A stretch of DNA of 64,000 bases, taken from NCBI RefSeq assembly GCF_000350225.1, contig NW_005178745.1, forward strand, positions 120,793 through 184,792, written 5' to 3'. Below, piece after piece: positions 21,887 through 35,148 of this stretch (its first letter is position 1; every line of letters begins with the position of its first letter). The notes beneath the pieces are model-generated. The model had not been told where the DNA came from. It did not search any database and saw only the letters and a list, made by a program, of their open reading frames with translations. A program made the position numbers and the translations under genes. The stretch is from Chondrus crispus (lineage: Eukaryota > Rhodophyta > Florideophyceae > Gigartinales > Gigartinaceae).

Positions 21887-23100
21887 TATAAATAATTAAA
21901 CTAAAAATACTAATTAAAACGACGGCGGCGACGGCCGGAGAAACTCCTCGTGGGGAGGTATGACAACCATTACACGTGAGGAATGACACCTGGACACAGG
22001 GGCCTTGATGCCCGGTTACACCTGACGAGAGGTACACGTGTGCCCCGGAGAAGGAGTCGTGCTGGCCGGGACAGGTGTCCCCTGAGAAAATGGAAAAGTG
22101 GGTCAGTGCACTACATAGCCCCCCTCTTAGAATAGAGCGTCCTTGCGAACCCTTCTTCGAGCGTGCCATGGCTCGTCGATGGCTGATACGGACCCCCGCT
22201 CTGGGCTAACGGGGACGGGTACCGCCCTGGTCGAGCCGCCGAGTCCCTTTCTGTCCTGGGCCAACACACGACGGTACAAAGCCGTCCTTATAGGGAAGCG
22301 ACCGACTCCCTGCGAGACTTGCCCGCCTTCTCGCCTTCTCGCTTTCTCGCTTCGAGCGCGATTTCTACCAGCGCGCTTTATTCCTCGCCCACGAACGCAG
22401 CGTTCACCCACGCGTCTGTCTTCGCGTCTTGGACGCGCCTCCTTACGGGTGCACTTCTCCCGCGCGCCGCGTGTCTCCGGCCGTCTCACCCCCTTGTCCG
22501 CGACGTCGAGCGCGACGCGGTTCCACGCGCATTTCTCCACGGCGAAGAGCTCATTGCGCACCCCTGCGGGCTTCGGTACGTTACGAGAGGGCCTTTAAAC
22601 ACGCGCCCTTCCTTGCGCCTGGTGCGACTCGGGCACGCTCGCACTCGTCCAGACCAACGAGCAGGGCAGTGCACGCACGCGTAGGTTCATCGCATCTTCT
22701 TCAGCGGGAGCGGAGGGAATTCTCCCCTCATTTTTCCTTCTGCCGCGCACGCCAATTCCTTACGACCAGCGCGGCTAACGCGGGCTGTCGGCTGACCACC
22801 GGAGTGGTGTGCAGCAGCGGGCGCGGTGGCCTTTGCGGCCAGCGGGTTTGTTTGCACGATGCGCACGGTAGTCTTCGCGACGAGCGCAGTGGTCTTTGCG
22901 GCGAGCGCGGTTGTTTGCGGGATGTGCACGGTAGTCTTCGCGACGAGCGCGGTGGTCTTCGCGGCGAGCGCGGAGGGAAGACCCGCGAGAGGCGGAGAAA
23001 GGGACCCAGCGGTGGACAGTCGTGGGGAGAAGCTGCTCGAGCCCCGGGGTAAAGGTGTCCCGAGAAAGGAGAAGGTAGCCTGTGGGTGACATATGCAACA
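21887..23100 (-). repeat. LTR-like and 3' non-coding sequence of minus-strand Gypsy elements
   Basis: On the minus strand a polypurine tract (AAAAGGGGGGGCTA, 23101-23114) is followed at 23100 by TGTTGCATATG, a typical 3' LTR start. A second, similar tract at 22116-22126 is followed by TGTAGTGCACTGACCC. The two downstream sequences resemble each other, so either two related LTRs are nested or the LTR is partly duplicated. The ends of these LTRs and any target duplication were not found. Confidence 0.5.
22800..22978. repeat. GC-rich tandem repeat in the LTR-like region
   Basis: Alternating units around CGGTAGTCTTCGCGACGAG and GTGGTCTTTGCGGCGAG recur about five times, with GTTTGC spacers. The open frames here (alanine/threonine-rich on the minus strand) are a product of the repeat. 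Confidence 0.7.
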
Positions 23101-26100
23101 TAGCCCCCCCTTTTAAGGAGTGCATCCCCGTCCGCGAACCCTAATTATGACAGTCGGTGTACCGCCGGGCGATTCGACGATCCCCCGCCAACCATGCTCG
23201 GAGGCGGAACGTAGGTGGCTATGGCGTAGGAGAGCCTCACGTCCCCGGAGTCAGGTCAACGTTCTCCGGTATCCGACGGCCATTCCTATTTTCTCGTGTG
23301 GCGAGGCCCCGATACTACGCTGTAGCCCTCCTTTCTTCCTTGACCGATCCAGACCTCGGACGCCAAATAGCGGTATCCCCCCGACGTGAGTGCCCACTGT
23401 CCCCGCTTCGAGCGAGATGCACGGGCCGATGTACCCCTTCGGAGGGGATTCCGGCTTACAGGGCGAGATGTGGCCCCGATCACGGGACTTATGGAGTCGG
23501 AATTTGTACGACGACGTACTACTGTTCGAACGAGCCCCCTTTTTCTTGGCGGAGGGTTTGCGCGACGGGAGAGGGCGTCGCTCGACGCGTTGCCCTGATG
23601 CCTTCCGCCACGAGGGAGGGCACGCTTCGAGGCGGAGGGAGGCGTCGACACCACACACCGAACGGCTGGGTCGGGGACCAGCCCTTGCCACGGTCCGGGG
23701 AACATCCCCCAAAGGAATGGGGACGGAAGTAGAACGAACCTCCATCCGAAAAATCAATAAAATCAAAAATCAAAAAATTAGTATCGTTAAAAGGATTTGG
23801 AGGGACGTGTCGGGCCGCGGCGTCCGGCAGCGGTTCGAAGGATCGTGACGCGTGTTTCAATGGGGCATTACGGTAGCTGTACTCTTGTGTCGTGGAGGAG
23901 GCAACAGGGTCGGGGTCCAGCGCGTCTAATTCTTGGGTCCCACGCTGTTGGGGTGCCCCCATAGCGCGCGGTCGGGGATGGGTTTCCGCTTTTTTCGGCA
24001 GTCTCGCGCGACCGTGTTGTAGTCGATATGACGGGCCGGCTCCCAGGTCGAATCGGCGTCGCTGTACCCGTAACCACGTACGCGAAACAGGGGGAGCCTG
24101 TCATCTCCCGGCCCGTGCCCGGTTAGCGATTGCACGACGTAGGCGTCGGTGGGGTCTCCTGCAGGGGAAGCAGGAGGTAGGGTCTGCCCCGATGGTACGG
24201 GTGGTGGTACGCGAAAGGCGTTGGGTAGGAACGTGCACTTCGTGGCCAGGCGCGCCGCACCAGACGAGATGAATGCGCTGTGAGCGGGGTCGATCGCGAG
24301 GGGGCGGAGGGCATGACGCGGCGGGCGCGGGTGGATCTGTGGGGTCCACTGGCGGCTCGTGGGGCTCCCTCGCCGTTCACGAGCGCGTAACGGGACGCGT
24401 GTCCTTCGTTAACTGCCTTGCGTCCGACAGCGGGGGGTGGTCCGCTGTTTCGGAGCGGTTCGCCCCGATTTGAGGGCGGAACCCAGCGAGACGCTGGAGG
24501 GCGTCCTCGGTTCCCCCGCCGATTACGGCGTCCATCAGCCCCAGCGGGCGCGGCATTGTGAGCGCCGGTGTAGCGGGGGTCCCTTCTGAAGGGGTCGCGT
24601 CGGGGAGGTTTTCATCTTCCCCGTCTGACGCCACCTGTCCCGGCGGCAGATCCTCCACGTTCCTGCGCAACGGAGGAGACCTGACGACCCGGTCGCGAGA
24701 GAGCCGGTCCTTCAATCCCGTCCCACGTAAGATGGTGATGGTGTGGTCTTCCACCTGTACGACAGGGAAGGGTCCCTCGGTCCGCGGTGCGAGCTTGTTA
24801 TTAACCCGGTCCTTGTCCGTTTTCTCCTCGGACCATAGCGCGACCTCGCGGTTCATGAGTACTTGATCCCCCACCCGATAGTCTGGGGTGGCGTGGCGTA
24901 TCCGATTATTGAAAAGTTTTTCTTATACCGCTCCTGTCCGGCCAGCAAGTTGCGGCTGGCCGTCGACATCAGGCCGCGGAGCCACGCTAGGTAGCGGATC
25001 TTGACCTGCGCCCTTGAGGCGGATGGGTCCAACAGTGGCGTTTGCTGGAGGGACAACGGACTCGGGGCCCGGGATAATACCAGGTCGAACGGTCGCATAC
25101 CGATAATCCTGTTCACTGTACAATTGTAGCCGTACGTGAGTGCATCCGTGTACTGGTCCCAGACACGTTGATTATCGGCAAGGTAGTGCCGAAGGGTGGA
25201 TACTAACGTACGGTTGAATCTTTCCACCTGCCCATTGGTTTGGGGGTGATATGCCGTCGTAAACACGCTCTCTATTGAGAGTATCTTGCACACTGCCAGG
25301 AAAAACCTCGATGTGAACTGTCCTCCATTATCGGAGAGAAGTTTCACTGGGGCGCCGTATACGAACACCAAGTGGAAAATGAACGCTTGAGCCACAGTCT
25401 CAGCAATAATCCTCTTGAGCGGGACCGTCCTGGTAAGCTTGGAGTATCTGTCCGTCATCACCAAGAGGTAACGGTTTCCTCTTGGTGTACGGAGAAGCTC
25501 GCCAAGAATATCAATGGCGATGTACTCCAGGGGCCCTGACGGAGGAAATGTCTTCAACGCAGAGTTGTGCTTCCGCAGTTTGATGCGTGTCTTCGCGCAG
25601 TCGGGTCACATCCTTACGGTCGACTAGGAGTCCACCGACATGCTTGGCCAATAAAACCGTTGTGTTAGCGTATAGAACATTCGCCTACCTCCCAGATGGC
25701 CTGAGGTGGCTGGATAATGCGACAAGTACAACAACCTTTCCGGGAGGGTTGTTGGTACTACGATCTGTTCCACACCGTCGAGGTAGGCTTTCCGGCAGAC
25801 CAGCCCTTCCCGATTCACGAAGAATCGAGACCGGCGCAATTCGGCGGACCCCTCCCCCTTCTCAAGACGGGAAGTCACCTCCTTACAAAATGGATCGGAG
25901 TGCTGTTCACGAGAGAAGTCTTCGTGGGTTATCGCGGCCATCGAGGACGGGCGGTCCAGCGCGTAGCAGCCCGGGGAAATTTCGACGGGGGTGCTGTCGT
26001 AGGTCTCCTCTTGATTCTGAGGCTCATCGTCGAAATTCATGACGGAGTAGCAAGGAATCTCTTCGCCGATCGGGACAGTCGTACCCCCCGTAGATGGGAT

Positions 26101-29100
26101 ACGACTCAGCGCATCGGCGAGGCAGTTCTTGATTCCTTTCACGTAAGTTACGTCGAAGTCATATTCGGCAAGGCGCAAGCGCCACCGGGCAAGTCGGCCA
26201 CTCGCATGGGCGAGGTTCATCAGCCACCACAGGGAGTGGTGGTCGGTGTTGACAGTGAACCGCTCCCTTTCCAGGTATGGGCGGAGCGTCTGTACCGCCC
26301 ATACGATGGCGAGGCATTCCTTCTCGGTTGTTGAGTAGTTGCGTTCCGCTGACGAGAGCGTGCGTGACCAATACCCGACAGGGTATCGGTGTCCATCCTC
26401 ATGGGTCTGCAGTAGTGTGCAGCCCAACTGAGCGTCTGACGCATCCGTGTCCAGCGAGTATGTGCGCCTCAGTCTCGGGAGTTTTAAGACTGGTGGCGAA
26501 ATTAAGCGCTCCTTCAGTGCATTGAAGGCCGTGGTCTGCTCTTCATCCAGATCGGGAAGGACATCCGGCTCTCCTTTTCGGAGCATAGCCATAAGGGGCG
26601 CCGCTATGTTGGCGAAATGATCGACGAAACGTCGGTAGACATTACGCATTCCCAAGAACGAGCGCAGCTCGGTCTGGGTCCGTGGTTGAGTCGCTTCTGA
26701 GAGCGCTTTCACATTCTTCTGGTGGACCTCGAGTTCGCCCGGTCGAATGATATGATCCAGGTACTCGACAGAGTCCTGAAAAAACTTGCACTTTTTAAGC
26801 TTAAATGATAATACTTCCTGCTGCAGAGCCCGGAGTATTACGTCCACATCCTTGAGGTGCGAGCCATAATCCTTGGAGAAGATTATGATATCATCCAGGT
26901 AGATGAGACTGCTCTTCCAGCGATAGCCTGAGAGGAGGATATCCAACATCCGCTGAAACGTGGCCGGCGCGTTCATCAACCCAAACGGCATACGGTTGAA
27001 CTGATAAGTACCGGAGTGACATGTGAACTTCGTTTTCGGGCGATCCTCCTCGGCGACTGGTACTTGCCAGTCACTGGCACCGGGTACGGTACCCGGAGTT
27101 ACAATCGAGGGTGGAAAAAAATTTGGCTTCGCCGAGAGAATCAAGGCACTCGTCCATGCGAGGGATTGGATACGTGTCTCGCACGGTTAGCGCGGTCAGC
27201 CGTCGATAATCGACGCAGAAGCGGAGACTCCCATCTGATTTGGGTATGAGCACAACGGGGGACGCCCATTCGGACTTGGACCGAAAGATCACCCCGTTGG
27301 CTAACATCTCGTCCACCGAGGCTTGTTCCTCCTCACGGGCGCGGGGACCAGCGCGATATGGCTGACAACGAAACGGCTTTGCGTCGGGGTGAGTTCGATG
27401 CGTTGCCCTGTCGCCCGGAAATCACCCAAATTCCCGTCCCACATCGCGGCCTACGGCGCGAGCATAGTGCGAACCTGCTCACGCACGTGCGCCGGTAGGT
27501 GGTCGAGGGGGACCGCATCCCACGGACGGGATGGCTCCGCCGGGGAGGTTGACACGCGAGGGGACCCCTCACCCAGTACAGGGGGGCTCCCCTCTGAAAA
27601 CTCCGCGGCTAGAACTGCGTCCAAAGGCATCGCCGTGCGTACCATCGCGCGGGGATGTGGAGATACGAAACTCACGACTTGGTTCTTCGACAAACGCCTG
27701 GTAGCGGATGAGACGTTCGCCACAAGGACCTTGAACTCCTGCAACGGGGCAATATGCACCACTCTGTTGGAGAGGGAGATCCGGTGTTTCGCATATAACT
27801 GCGGGTTGGCCTCGAGGACCGACAGTCCAGCCCTTCCACTGGTGACGTGTACCCAAGTCTGGGTACCCGCCGGGAGGTTGACGGCGCGGGAGACCTTGAG
27901 CTTGGGCGAAATTAGCCCCGCTGGCGAGGAATACTCCTGCTCCGCCGGGAGGGGAGGACTGTTCACGGCCCGAGCAGCCGGCTTGCGGACGATGGGAATT
28001 TTTGTACCATCGTCCAGCTCCACCACTTTGCGTCTTGGGTAAATCGCCTCGACAAACTTGTCGTTGAACTCACACCCCAAAATGACGGGGGCGGCTAACC
28101 GTTCACAGACGATGAACGTGCACCTCATGGTGCGGTCGCCTAACCGCACCACGAGGGGGATTTGTCCGCTTGTATGCAGTGGTCTTCATTTGGCGTCGGC
28201 AATCGTCGAGATCTCTCCCGGAATTACGAGCGCCTCCCATCCGGGGGGAAGCGTGTCGACACGTACAAAATTGGATCCAGCTCCTGTGTCTAATATGGTG
28301 AGCTGGCGCACCAATATCGACGGGGATAATCCAAGGTCTGCGTAGACCTTGTAATTCCTCCGAGACAGGGCGAGCACTGTCTCGGGATTTTTAACACCGT
28401 TTGCAAGCGAGAGGGTGTTTTTCCGCCAAGGACGGCGTAGAGTACCGAGGTAGTCTGGATCGGGGTTCTCCTGGGATAAACTAGTGTGTTTACGGCCGAG
28501 AATTCGGTACCGCTTCTCCGCCATGGGAGGTACAGAAGATTCCGCCGTCTTGGGCGAGATATCCGGGGACAAGCCCGTATCTACCTTAGCTGCTGCGGGC
28601 TGAGGTTCTCCTAGTGTTTCGGAGGCGGTTGAACGCCGACGAGGGGCGGAAATGTCTTCGCTCCGGTACCCATGCGCGGCGCCGGATCGGCGGCAACTTC
28701 GGGGTTCATTTCCCGGTTCGCCTCGTAACTGAGAAGGGCGACGGCTCGGAGGTACGCCTCCGGAGGCCCTTGGCTCTTTTGGGCCGTAGTCAACCTCTCG
28801 TACTGGTGGGGTACGAGGGATACATCCTTCACCTTCATATCGCAGTCGGGGGAAATGTGGTCCCCGACCTGATAACAGGTGAAGCAGATGATCTGCGGGG
28901 ACGGAGGCCCTCGTAGATCGTTCTGGTAATTACGGGACGTTCTCCCGGGTGGCAGTCCGCGAAAGCCCTCGGCGGGCTCTCGAGCGGGCTGATACGGCTT
29001 GCGCCGGTTGCCGTAATACAGCGAGTCTCCGTCGTTGAAGGAGGATTCTTCCGTCGGGAGAGAAGGAGTCCGCCCGACGTGGTCACCTTTTGTAGAGAAA

Positions 29101-30795
29101 TAATTCTCGGTTCCCCGGGCCGTTTGAAAACTGAGATGGGGGCCGGTCGACGTCGACGGAGCGTCGTCTAGGGCGGCGAGAACCTTTTTAACAGGGCGGG
29201 GCGTCCCGAAGTCCACGCGGCGCCCGGAAGCGTACCGGGCCCGGAAAACGTCGCCATGCGAACGGGCATGGGCGACCGTATCCTCGAACGAGGATCGCGG
29301 TTGATCCTCGCGAGCTTGTAGTACCATCGGCTTGATCGCGGGGGTGAGTCCCTCGATGAAGAGGGTCGTTCTCTCGTATGCGGAGTGTACGTCCCCGCAC
29401 CTTCCGAGGGCTGTGGAAATTCGAGTAGCGTACTCGGTTTCCAACTCGCCCGGCTTCTGGCGTTGGTCCTTCAGCGTAGTGAGCTCCCGCTCGATCTCGA
29501 GGTTCGTTGCATAAGTGCGTAACAGTCAATTGACGGCGGCGGCCCAGTTCGCGATCCCTTGAGATTTGCGCTGGAGACCACGCTGGGACTCATACGCCTC
29601 CTCAGGAGGCGTAAGGAAACTGATGACCCTGATCGGGTCTACCCCGCTGAATTTGTTCTCCCCCATAACCACGAGGAGGTACTGCACCCTCTTACGGGTG
29701 ATCGCGTAGACCCTGTAGTCCAAGGTCTGGTCGGTATCCACGAGGCGATATGCTCGGTAGTTACACACCCCTCTGAAACGGTGGTTTGTCGGCTTCCAAA
29801 CAGAAACCTTTTTCTGTTTTGGGCCGAATGTCGGCGTTGGAGCCGTGAGCGACTCTGACTCCGAATCAGACCCCGAGTCGGAGGAGGATGACGAGGAAGG
29901 GCTCCAATAACCGTCCGGCGGGTAACCATCCTTTCGTCCTTTGCGACGGTGAGCCTTCCGCTCTTTCCGACTGGGTTTGGACTTTTTTCGTCGTCCACTC
30001 CCCTCGTCGTCTGAACTTTCCCCCTCATCGGGGTTCCCTCCCAGTAAATGCTCCGAATGTAAATCACTTTCGAGGTGGATGGGTCCGGCGGAGGCTCCCT
30101 CGCGGGAGGTTCCGGCCGCGGTTCGCGACGCCTGCGGATTGGAGGAGAATTGGGGAGCGGTCTCCATGGAAGGGACGGGTATCCCCGCGGCTTGCAGCGC
30201 CGGCATTGTCACGTTGGAAAAGAGCAAGCTCTTATTCAACGGGGGCAACTCCTCAGCAGGAGGGAGAGTAGCTACACCGACTGTAGTCGGATGGATCACA
30301 GCAGCGGTGGCTGGGGTTTGCCTCACCTATCTGCCCTGCGGGCCAGGCGACGGATCGGGGTGGTGCGTCTTCACGACGGCAAGCTTTTGACGGAAGGCAG
30401 CAGCTCCTCTGTCACGGAAGCGATCTCTTCTTTCAGAGGGTTGGTCGCCTCATCGACTCTTGCAGATATATCCGCCTGCCAGGCCGTGGTTAATACGCCT
30501 TCAAGGGCGGAGAGTCGGTCGCGTTCTCGCGCGGCTTGTACCTCGGCTTGTGCCGCGATAGTTTCCTCAATAAAAGCCTTGAGGATTTCTCGCAGCGCCG
30601 ACGGTTGCGCTGCGAGCTTCTCCGCTACAGTATTGAGCGTGAATCTTTCGGCTTCTCGGAGGGCCTTGCGGCAACTCCGAGTATTCCATGCCGCAACTGG
30701 TGGAGGCACGTCTCGAGGACAGGTCTCACGGGACGATTCAGACCCGGATACCATAGCCTTGAGCTTGTCGAACACTGCGGAGGCAAAACTGTGAA
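23101..30795 (-). mobile_element. Ty3/Gypsy chromovirus (minus strand), broken
   Basis: A Gypsy fossil. Parts, in minus-strand order: gag (about 30775-28610, with a coiled coil near the start and a CCHC-like motif near 28860), protease (DTGAGSNF, about 28290), reverse transcriptase (about 27310-26560, catalytic YLDDIIIF near 26890), RNase H (about 26480-26090), integrase (about 25740-24900; ending with SDNGGQFTSRFF and QTNGQVERFNR) and a C-terminal chromodomain (about 24120-23930; GYGYSDADSTWEP). A chromodomain after integrase marks a chromovirus. The 3' LTR probably starts at 23100. No 5' LTR can be recognised because AT-rich sequence directly abuts gag. It has roughly five or more breaks and is old. 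Confidence 0.88.
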
Positions 30796-31070
30796 AAACA
30801 ATAAAAAGTATTGTTTTTGGACGATAGTTTTAAAGAAATAACGAAACGTTGTCCAAAAGCAATGTTTTTGACATGGAAAACACTACTATTATTGTCCAAA
30901 GACGGTAATTAGATTGCATTAATAACAGTACTATTGTATGTGTGGCGGCAATACATATAGACCTAAGAAACATTCTCAATGTTGTCTATGAACGGTACAT
31001 CGCCACTTTTTCTGAAACAACAGAAGTTTTGTTTATGAACATTCCAAATATTGTTTAAAAGCGAGGAAAT
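30785..31070. repeat. AT-rich degenerate array (left)
   Basis: Degenerate repeats around TTGTCCAAAAACAAT and GGACAACGTTT. On the minus strand the array leads into TTTGCCTCCGCAGTGT and then the Gypsy gag start. The same array type and the same 16-mer occur at 50400-51235 in the opposite orientation. Confidence 0.7.
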
Positions 31071-32094
31071 GACTTGCAATCACAAAATTAACTCGTCAAA
31101 TGTTAACGAGGCGGGTGACAGCATTTATGAGGTTTCCGAGGTGATTCTGATGCGGAAACGCAAGAGGCGAAAACTGGACTTGCTAAAAGCAATGCCTAGT
31201 GCCAATCGTCTCTTATTTACAGACGATGGTAAGGCCGTCAGAGCGTCTGACATGGGGAACAACAATGAAGACTCATCAGATGAGGAAGACCTTCATGGTA
31301 TATCTGACTACGCAATGACCGTGTCATCCCGTTTGACCCAGAGTGTCGGCGCAGGGTGGGGTGCGTTGATGTCTTCACATGTGCGGCTTGTCGGGCCTCA
31401 ACGCGTGATGGAGGGGTCCAAGCTGGAGGCTCGTGTTGATGGAGTGCCACTGGGTGTTGTGAAGAGGTTATCGTCCAACTGCGAGAAGCGAACAGGGGAG
31501 CAGTCTGAGAAGAGTGCTCCTGAGGTTTGCGTGATTGCGTATGGGGTACCGTGGAATGCGTCCCTGTATGACGATGGACAACCGCATCTGCTCACCATTC
31601 ATTCAGCTTCGCAGCGGCATGCTTCGCACCCGTTTTCGTTTAACGGGGTGCCTGAGACTGGGATGAAGGCGAGATTGATACGATTATTGTCTGCTTTGTT
31701 TTCGCTTTCTGACTTCGAAGCAATGTCGCCCAAGTTATGTTCTCTAGGCTTTCTCTTTACTTTTGCGTTTTGCATTCCTGGTTTGCTGCGAAAAAGAGCA
31801 GCGACGTTTGTTCTGTTTACCATGGCAGCGCTTCTGAGGTTCGGGCCTGCCTTTATAGTGACCTATCAGCTCAGAGAGGCTGATGCCGGTCTGGGGATGG
31901 CAGGACTGAAATCAGTGTGGTTGCCGTCTTCCTTTCATCCATCGGGCGTGGATTTACCGTATATGTTATCTGTAACCGTGTTGTTTGGGAGCTTGGTTCC
32001 TGTATCGTTTTTGGTAACAGTAGGTACAGCAGGGCGGAAATCTGGGTCAACCGTGCAGTGCTGTCGTATCACATGCGGAGTGCCACCGCAGTAG
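31051..32094 (+). CDS. Hypothetical protein, 347 codons
   Basis: A single open frame starting inside the AT-rich array. I do not recognise it. The N-terminal half is polar, with a basic patch (MRKRKRRK) that could be a nuclear localisation signal and an acidic stretch (NNNEDSSDEED). The C-terminal third has hydrophobic segments near residues 229-275 and 305-325 that could span a membrane. Upstream sequence is AT-rich without a clear promoter. The mix of a nuclear-type N-terminus with hydrophobic C-terminal segments is odd; the frame may be a chance fusion or a decayed gene. A long frame in 50%-GC DNA argues weakly for coding. Confidence 0.4.
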   Translation: MFKSEEMTCNHKINSSNVNEAGDSIYEVSEVILMRKRKRRKLDLLKAMPSANRLLFTDDGKAVRASDMGNNNEDSSDEEDLHGISDYAMTVSSRLTQSVGAGWGALMSSHVRLVGPQRVMEGSKLEARVDGVPLGVVKRLSSNCEKRTGEQSEKSAPEVCVIAYGVPWNASLYDDGQPHLLTIHSASQRHASHPFSFNGVPETGMKARLIRLLSALFSLSDFEAMSPKLCSLGFLFTFAFCIPGLLRKRAATFVLFTMAALLRFGPAFIVTYQLREADAGLGMAGLKSVWLPSSFHPSGVDLPYMLSVTVLFGSLVPVSFLVTVGTAGRKSGSTVQCCRITCGVPPQ

Positions 32095-32599
32095 CATCCC
32101 CCCGCCGTTTCTTGTGCGGAGTGCCACCGGAGTGGCCTTCCCTCATCTCTTCATAGCTCGTCGAATTTCGCAAGTCGGGTGCCGTTATTCTTCGTCTGCA
32201 AGAAGCCCACTGGCTGGTGGACCGTGATCCGAAGAGCGCCGTCAGCTGGATGGCCGTCAGCTAATACTCCTTCGCGTGCGGCAAGACCGAGGTCGCGCGC
32301 CGGTTTCTGCACGAGGCTACTACGCTGGACGCAGGCTTGGCACCAGCGTGCGTCGCCGTGGGACATGCCTGCGGCCTCGACCTCGATGTTTCACTAAGCC
32401 GCGACGCGCCATCGTGCGCCGCACGCTCTCCATCCTCGTCGTCTGCTGCCTGCTCTACTCTAGCGTCCTTTCCCCCCGCGCGCACCATGCAACACCCCCC
32501 CGCCCCCGCCACCTCACCGCCGCCCTATCCCCCACCGGCCACCACCCGGCCACGATCCCCCACACGTGCGTGGTCACCCGCCGTCCAAACACCGTCCAA

Positions 32600-33956
32600 G
32601 ACACGACGCCCTGTGCCGCCTGGGCCTGGCGGATGCGCTGCTTGACATCGACGCCCAGGTGATCCGCGGCTACGCCCTCTTCCTGGGCCCGCGCGCCGAG
32701 CGCCTGCCGTACCACCAGCCTTCCAGAACAACTAACTGGTCGTATACCTGCTGGCCATCGCGGCCGACTGGCTGCAGGGGCCCTACGTCTACGCGCTGTA
32801 CGCCGCGTACGGCTACGGGAAGGAGATCGCCCAGCTCTTCATCGCCGGCTTTGGCTCGTCCGCCATCTTCGTCACTTTTATCGGCTCCATCGCCGACATG
32901 TATGGCCGCAAGTTTAACGTCCTAGTCTTCGTCATCACGTACGCCCTGTCCGGCATGACCAAGCACTCGCCGAACTTTGCTACCTTGATGGTCGGCAGGC
33001 TGCTGGCGGGCATTGCTACCAGCATCCTCTTCTCGGCCTTTGAGTCGTGGCTTGTGTCGGAGCATAACAACCGCGGCTTTGATCCCAACCTCATCGCCGA
33101 CACTTTTTCAAAGGCCCAGTTTGGGAATGCTGTCGTCGCCATTGTCGCAGGCCAGATTGCTGGCATGGTCGCTGCCCAGTTTGGAAAGGTCGCCCCGTTT
33201 GATACGGCCGCTGTCATCCTCGCCGCCACGGGCCTCATTGTCATGTTGTCCTGGTCCGAGAACTTTGGCGATAGTAGGCAGACCGTCACCGGCGGCTTGC
33301 GCAGTGCCTGGCATATGATGATTGCCGATGAGAAGATCTTGCTTGTCGGCATCATTCAGTCCTGCTTTGAGTCTGCCATGTATCTCATGGTCTTCAGTTG
33401 GACCCCGGCGCTACAGGCCGCGTCGCATGCCATGTCACTTGGCGAGATTCCGCATGGCATGATCTTTAGTTCCTTCATGGTTTGCTTCATAATTGGAAGC
33501 ATATTATTCGTCTTTCTTATGAAGACACAACCCGCTGAGCTATTCATGCGCAATATGTACATCATAGGCGTCGTTTGCTTTGTCGTCACCACCATATCAT
33601 CCAATGTATGGGAGGTGTACGGCGCTCTGCTTGCGTTTGAGGTCATTTGCGGTTTGTACTTTCCGGCTATGGGTACCATGCGAGCAAAGTATGTTCCCGA
33701 GGTCACCCGATCCGCCATTATGAACTACTTTCGTCTTCCTTTGAATCTCATAGTCTGCCTCATTCTGTACAAAAACTATGAGAATACCACCGTCTTCTGC
33801 CTGTGTGCCGTCATGATGGCCATTGCCGTCATATGCCAACAGCGCCTTTTCAGTGCTTCAAAAGTCTCCATCGGCACCAAAGATGAATGGACTAGAGAAG
33901 AGCGCGCCGAACTCGTCGAAGAGGGCGATAGCACTGTTGAAGATGCTGTGCGGTAA
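32600..33956 (+). pseudogene. MFSD5-like molybdate-anion transporter, N-terminus interrupted
   Basis: A major facilitator superfamily protein of the MFS_5/MFSD5 group (molybdate-anion transporter), acting in a cell membrane. Recognisable motifs run in order: LAIAADWLQGPYVYALY, DMYGRKFNVLVF, LFSAFESWLVSEH, FSWTPAL, HGMIFSSFM and CGLYFPAMG. About eleven hydrophobic segments are spread over the open part, which is close to full family length. The region upstream of about 32735 (DALLDIDAQVIRGYALF, from about 32610) is in another frame. An apparent 1-base loss near 32720 and a TAA at about 32738, where relatives have Tyr, separate it. From 32741 to the stop the frame is perfect. It is either a recent pseudogene or carries sequence errors. 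Confidence 0.78.
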
Positions 33957-33959
33957 ATC

Positions 33960-34260
33960 AACTTGCCCGCCTACCCCCCCCCACACCCATACTATCGTGG
34001 GCTTCACCTGGCAAAACATGCGCTGCTTCTGAGACAGATCTGTGGCAAAAAAAGGCTCGCCACAATGCTCGGAATTTAGAGATGCGAGTTGGTAGTACGC
34101 AGTAGAACAGTGGAGCGTAATGTTGTATTGCATTGAATGTGTTTCAGCCCGATGGATAAACGGCCCGTGTTAGAATCAGTCATTGAGAGGTCTGACATCT
34201 ATCAGTGCGAGTATGGTGCGTCCCAAGCGTTTTCCCAACACGCTCCAGAGCAGCACGCTG
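33960..34260. other. Intergenic, convergent 3' ends
   Basis: Between the plus-strand transporter and the minus-strand UTP6-like gene. A C-rich tract (CCCCCCCCACACCC) lies at about 33976-33989. No further gene is seen. Confidence 0.4.
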
Positions 34261-34264
34261 TTCT

Positions 34265-35148
34265 TCATGCAAGGTTGCGGAGAATTTGTCTCTCTGTAAA
34301 GAGCTCTCCTCGCTTTGCGTCTAAAGTCTTCAATGCCTGCCAGTTGACTTTTGTTGCCAGCTTTGATTCGCGTGCAATGCGCCTTTCGAAATCCAGATAA
34401 TCAAGCCACAAGTCCACATTTGTGTTCGCCGATTGCAAAGCCGTTGCTGCTTTAAAAAGTTTTCTTGTTTGGAAAGGGAGCTGAAGCACGTCTGCACCAG
34501 ATAGTTGTCCCTGACTCTGCATGCGGTCATATTTTTCATTTGAGACCGGATGGCCGAGTGTAATGACTTCAATGTGAGCGGGGGCAGGGAAAGAATGGTA
34601 TCGCAAATGCCCTGCAACTGTTTCAGATTGCCCTCTGAAGATAACCATGCGCAGAGAGCTCTCTCCTCATCGCGCCCTCGAAACGGGATGAGAACCTTGG
34701 CCGTCAACACATCGTGCGATTTTCTTGACAAGGGACAAGTTTTTGATTCTAGCATGTTCGCAAAGTGGTTCATAGACCAGGTGTGAGGGTCTTTGGGATC
34801 CACACCGTCGGGGCCTTCCGTTCCGCTACTAGAAAAATCACCACTGAAAACTTTTCCAGACTTGATGAGGACAAGCACTTTCTTGGCGAGGGAAGTAGCT
34901 GCCTGGTGCTGTTCGCAAGTGCTGATAAGGGCGATTAGGTTTTCCCAAACTTTTGGTGGTGGGTTGGTGGTAGTAAGGGAATGGGATGGGGTAGTGGAAG
35001 TTTGGCCGGCCGGCGCAGGCACGGGAGGGAGAAATTGGAACAATTTATTCCGAATGTTGTTGGGATGGAGACTGATCTTGAGTCGAGCACGGGAGGCGTT
35101 TCGGCAAAACCTTCGGCCCTCGAAACGGCACTCGGCGTCGACATGCAA
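34265..35148 (-). pseudogene. UTP6-like U3 snoRNP protein, C-terminal half, frameshifted
   Basis: UTP6 is a HAT-repeat protein of the small-subunit processome in the nucleolus. The end of this gene (VDLWLDYLDFERRIARES, VNWQALKTLD) matches the conserved UTP6 C-terminus, where DLWMDY and YWRAMK occur in relatives. Upstream, a different frame carries ALCAWLSSEGNLKQL, which fits the preceding HAT repeat. The two frames meet near 34600, implying an indel or a short unrecognised intron. Only about 300 of roughly 600 expected residues are present; the N-terminal half would need to lie beyond 35148, where the LHC-like gene ends instead. I read it as a truncated, frameshifted copy. The first 70 residues of the open frame are low-complexity and uncertain. 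Confidence 0.6.

Noticed and set aside
22429-23052. 207-codon open frame with alanine/glycine repeats
   Set aside because: High GC and tandem repeats keep several frames open at once; no domain is present and it lies in LTR-like sequence.
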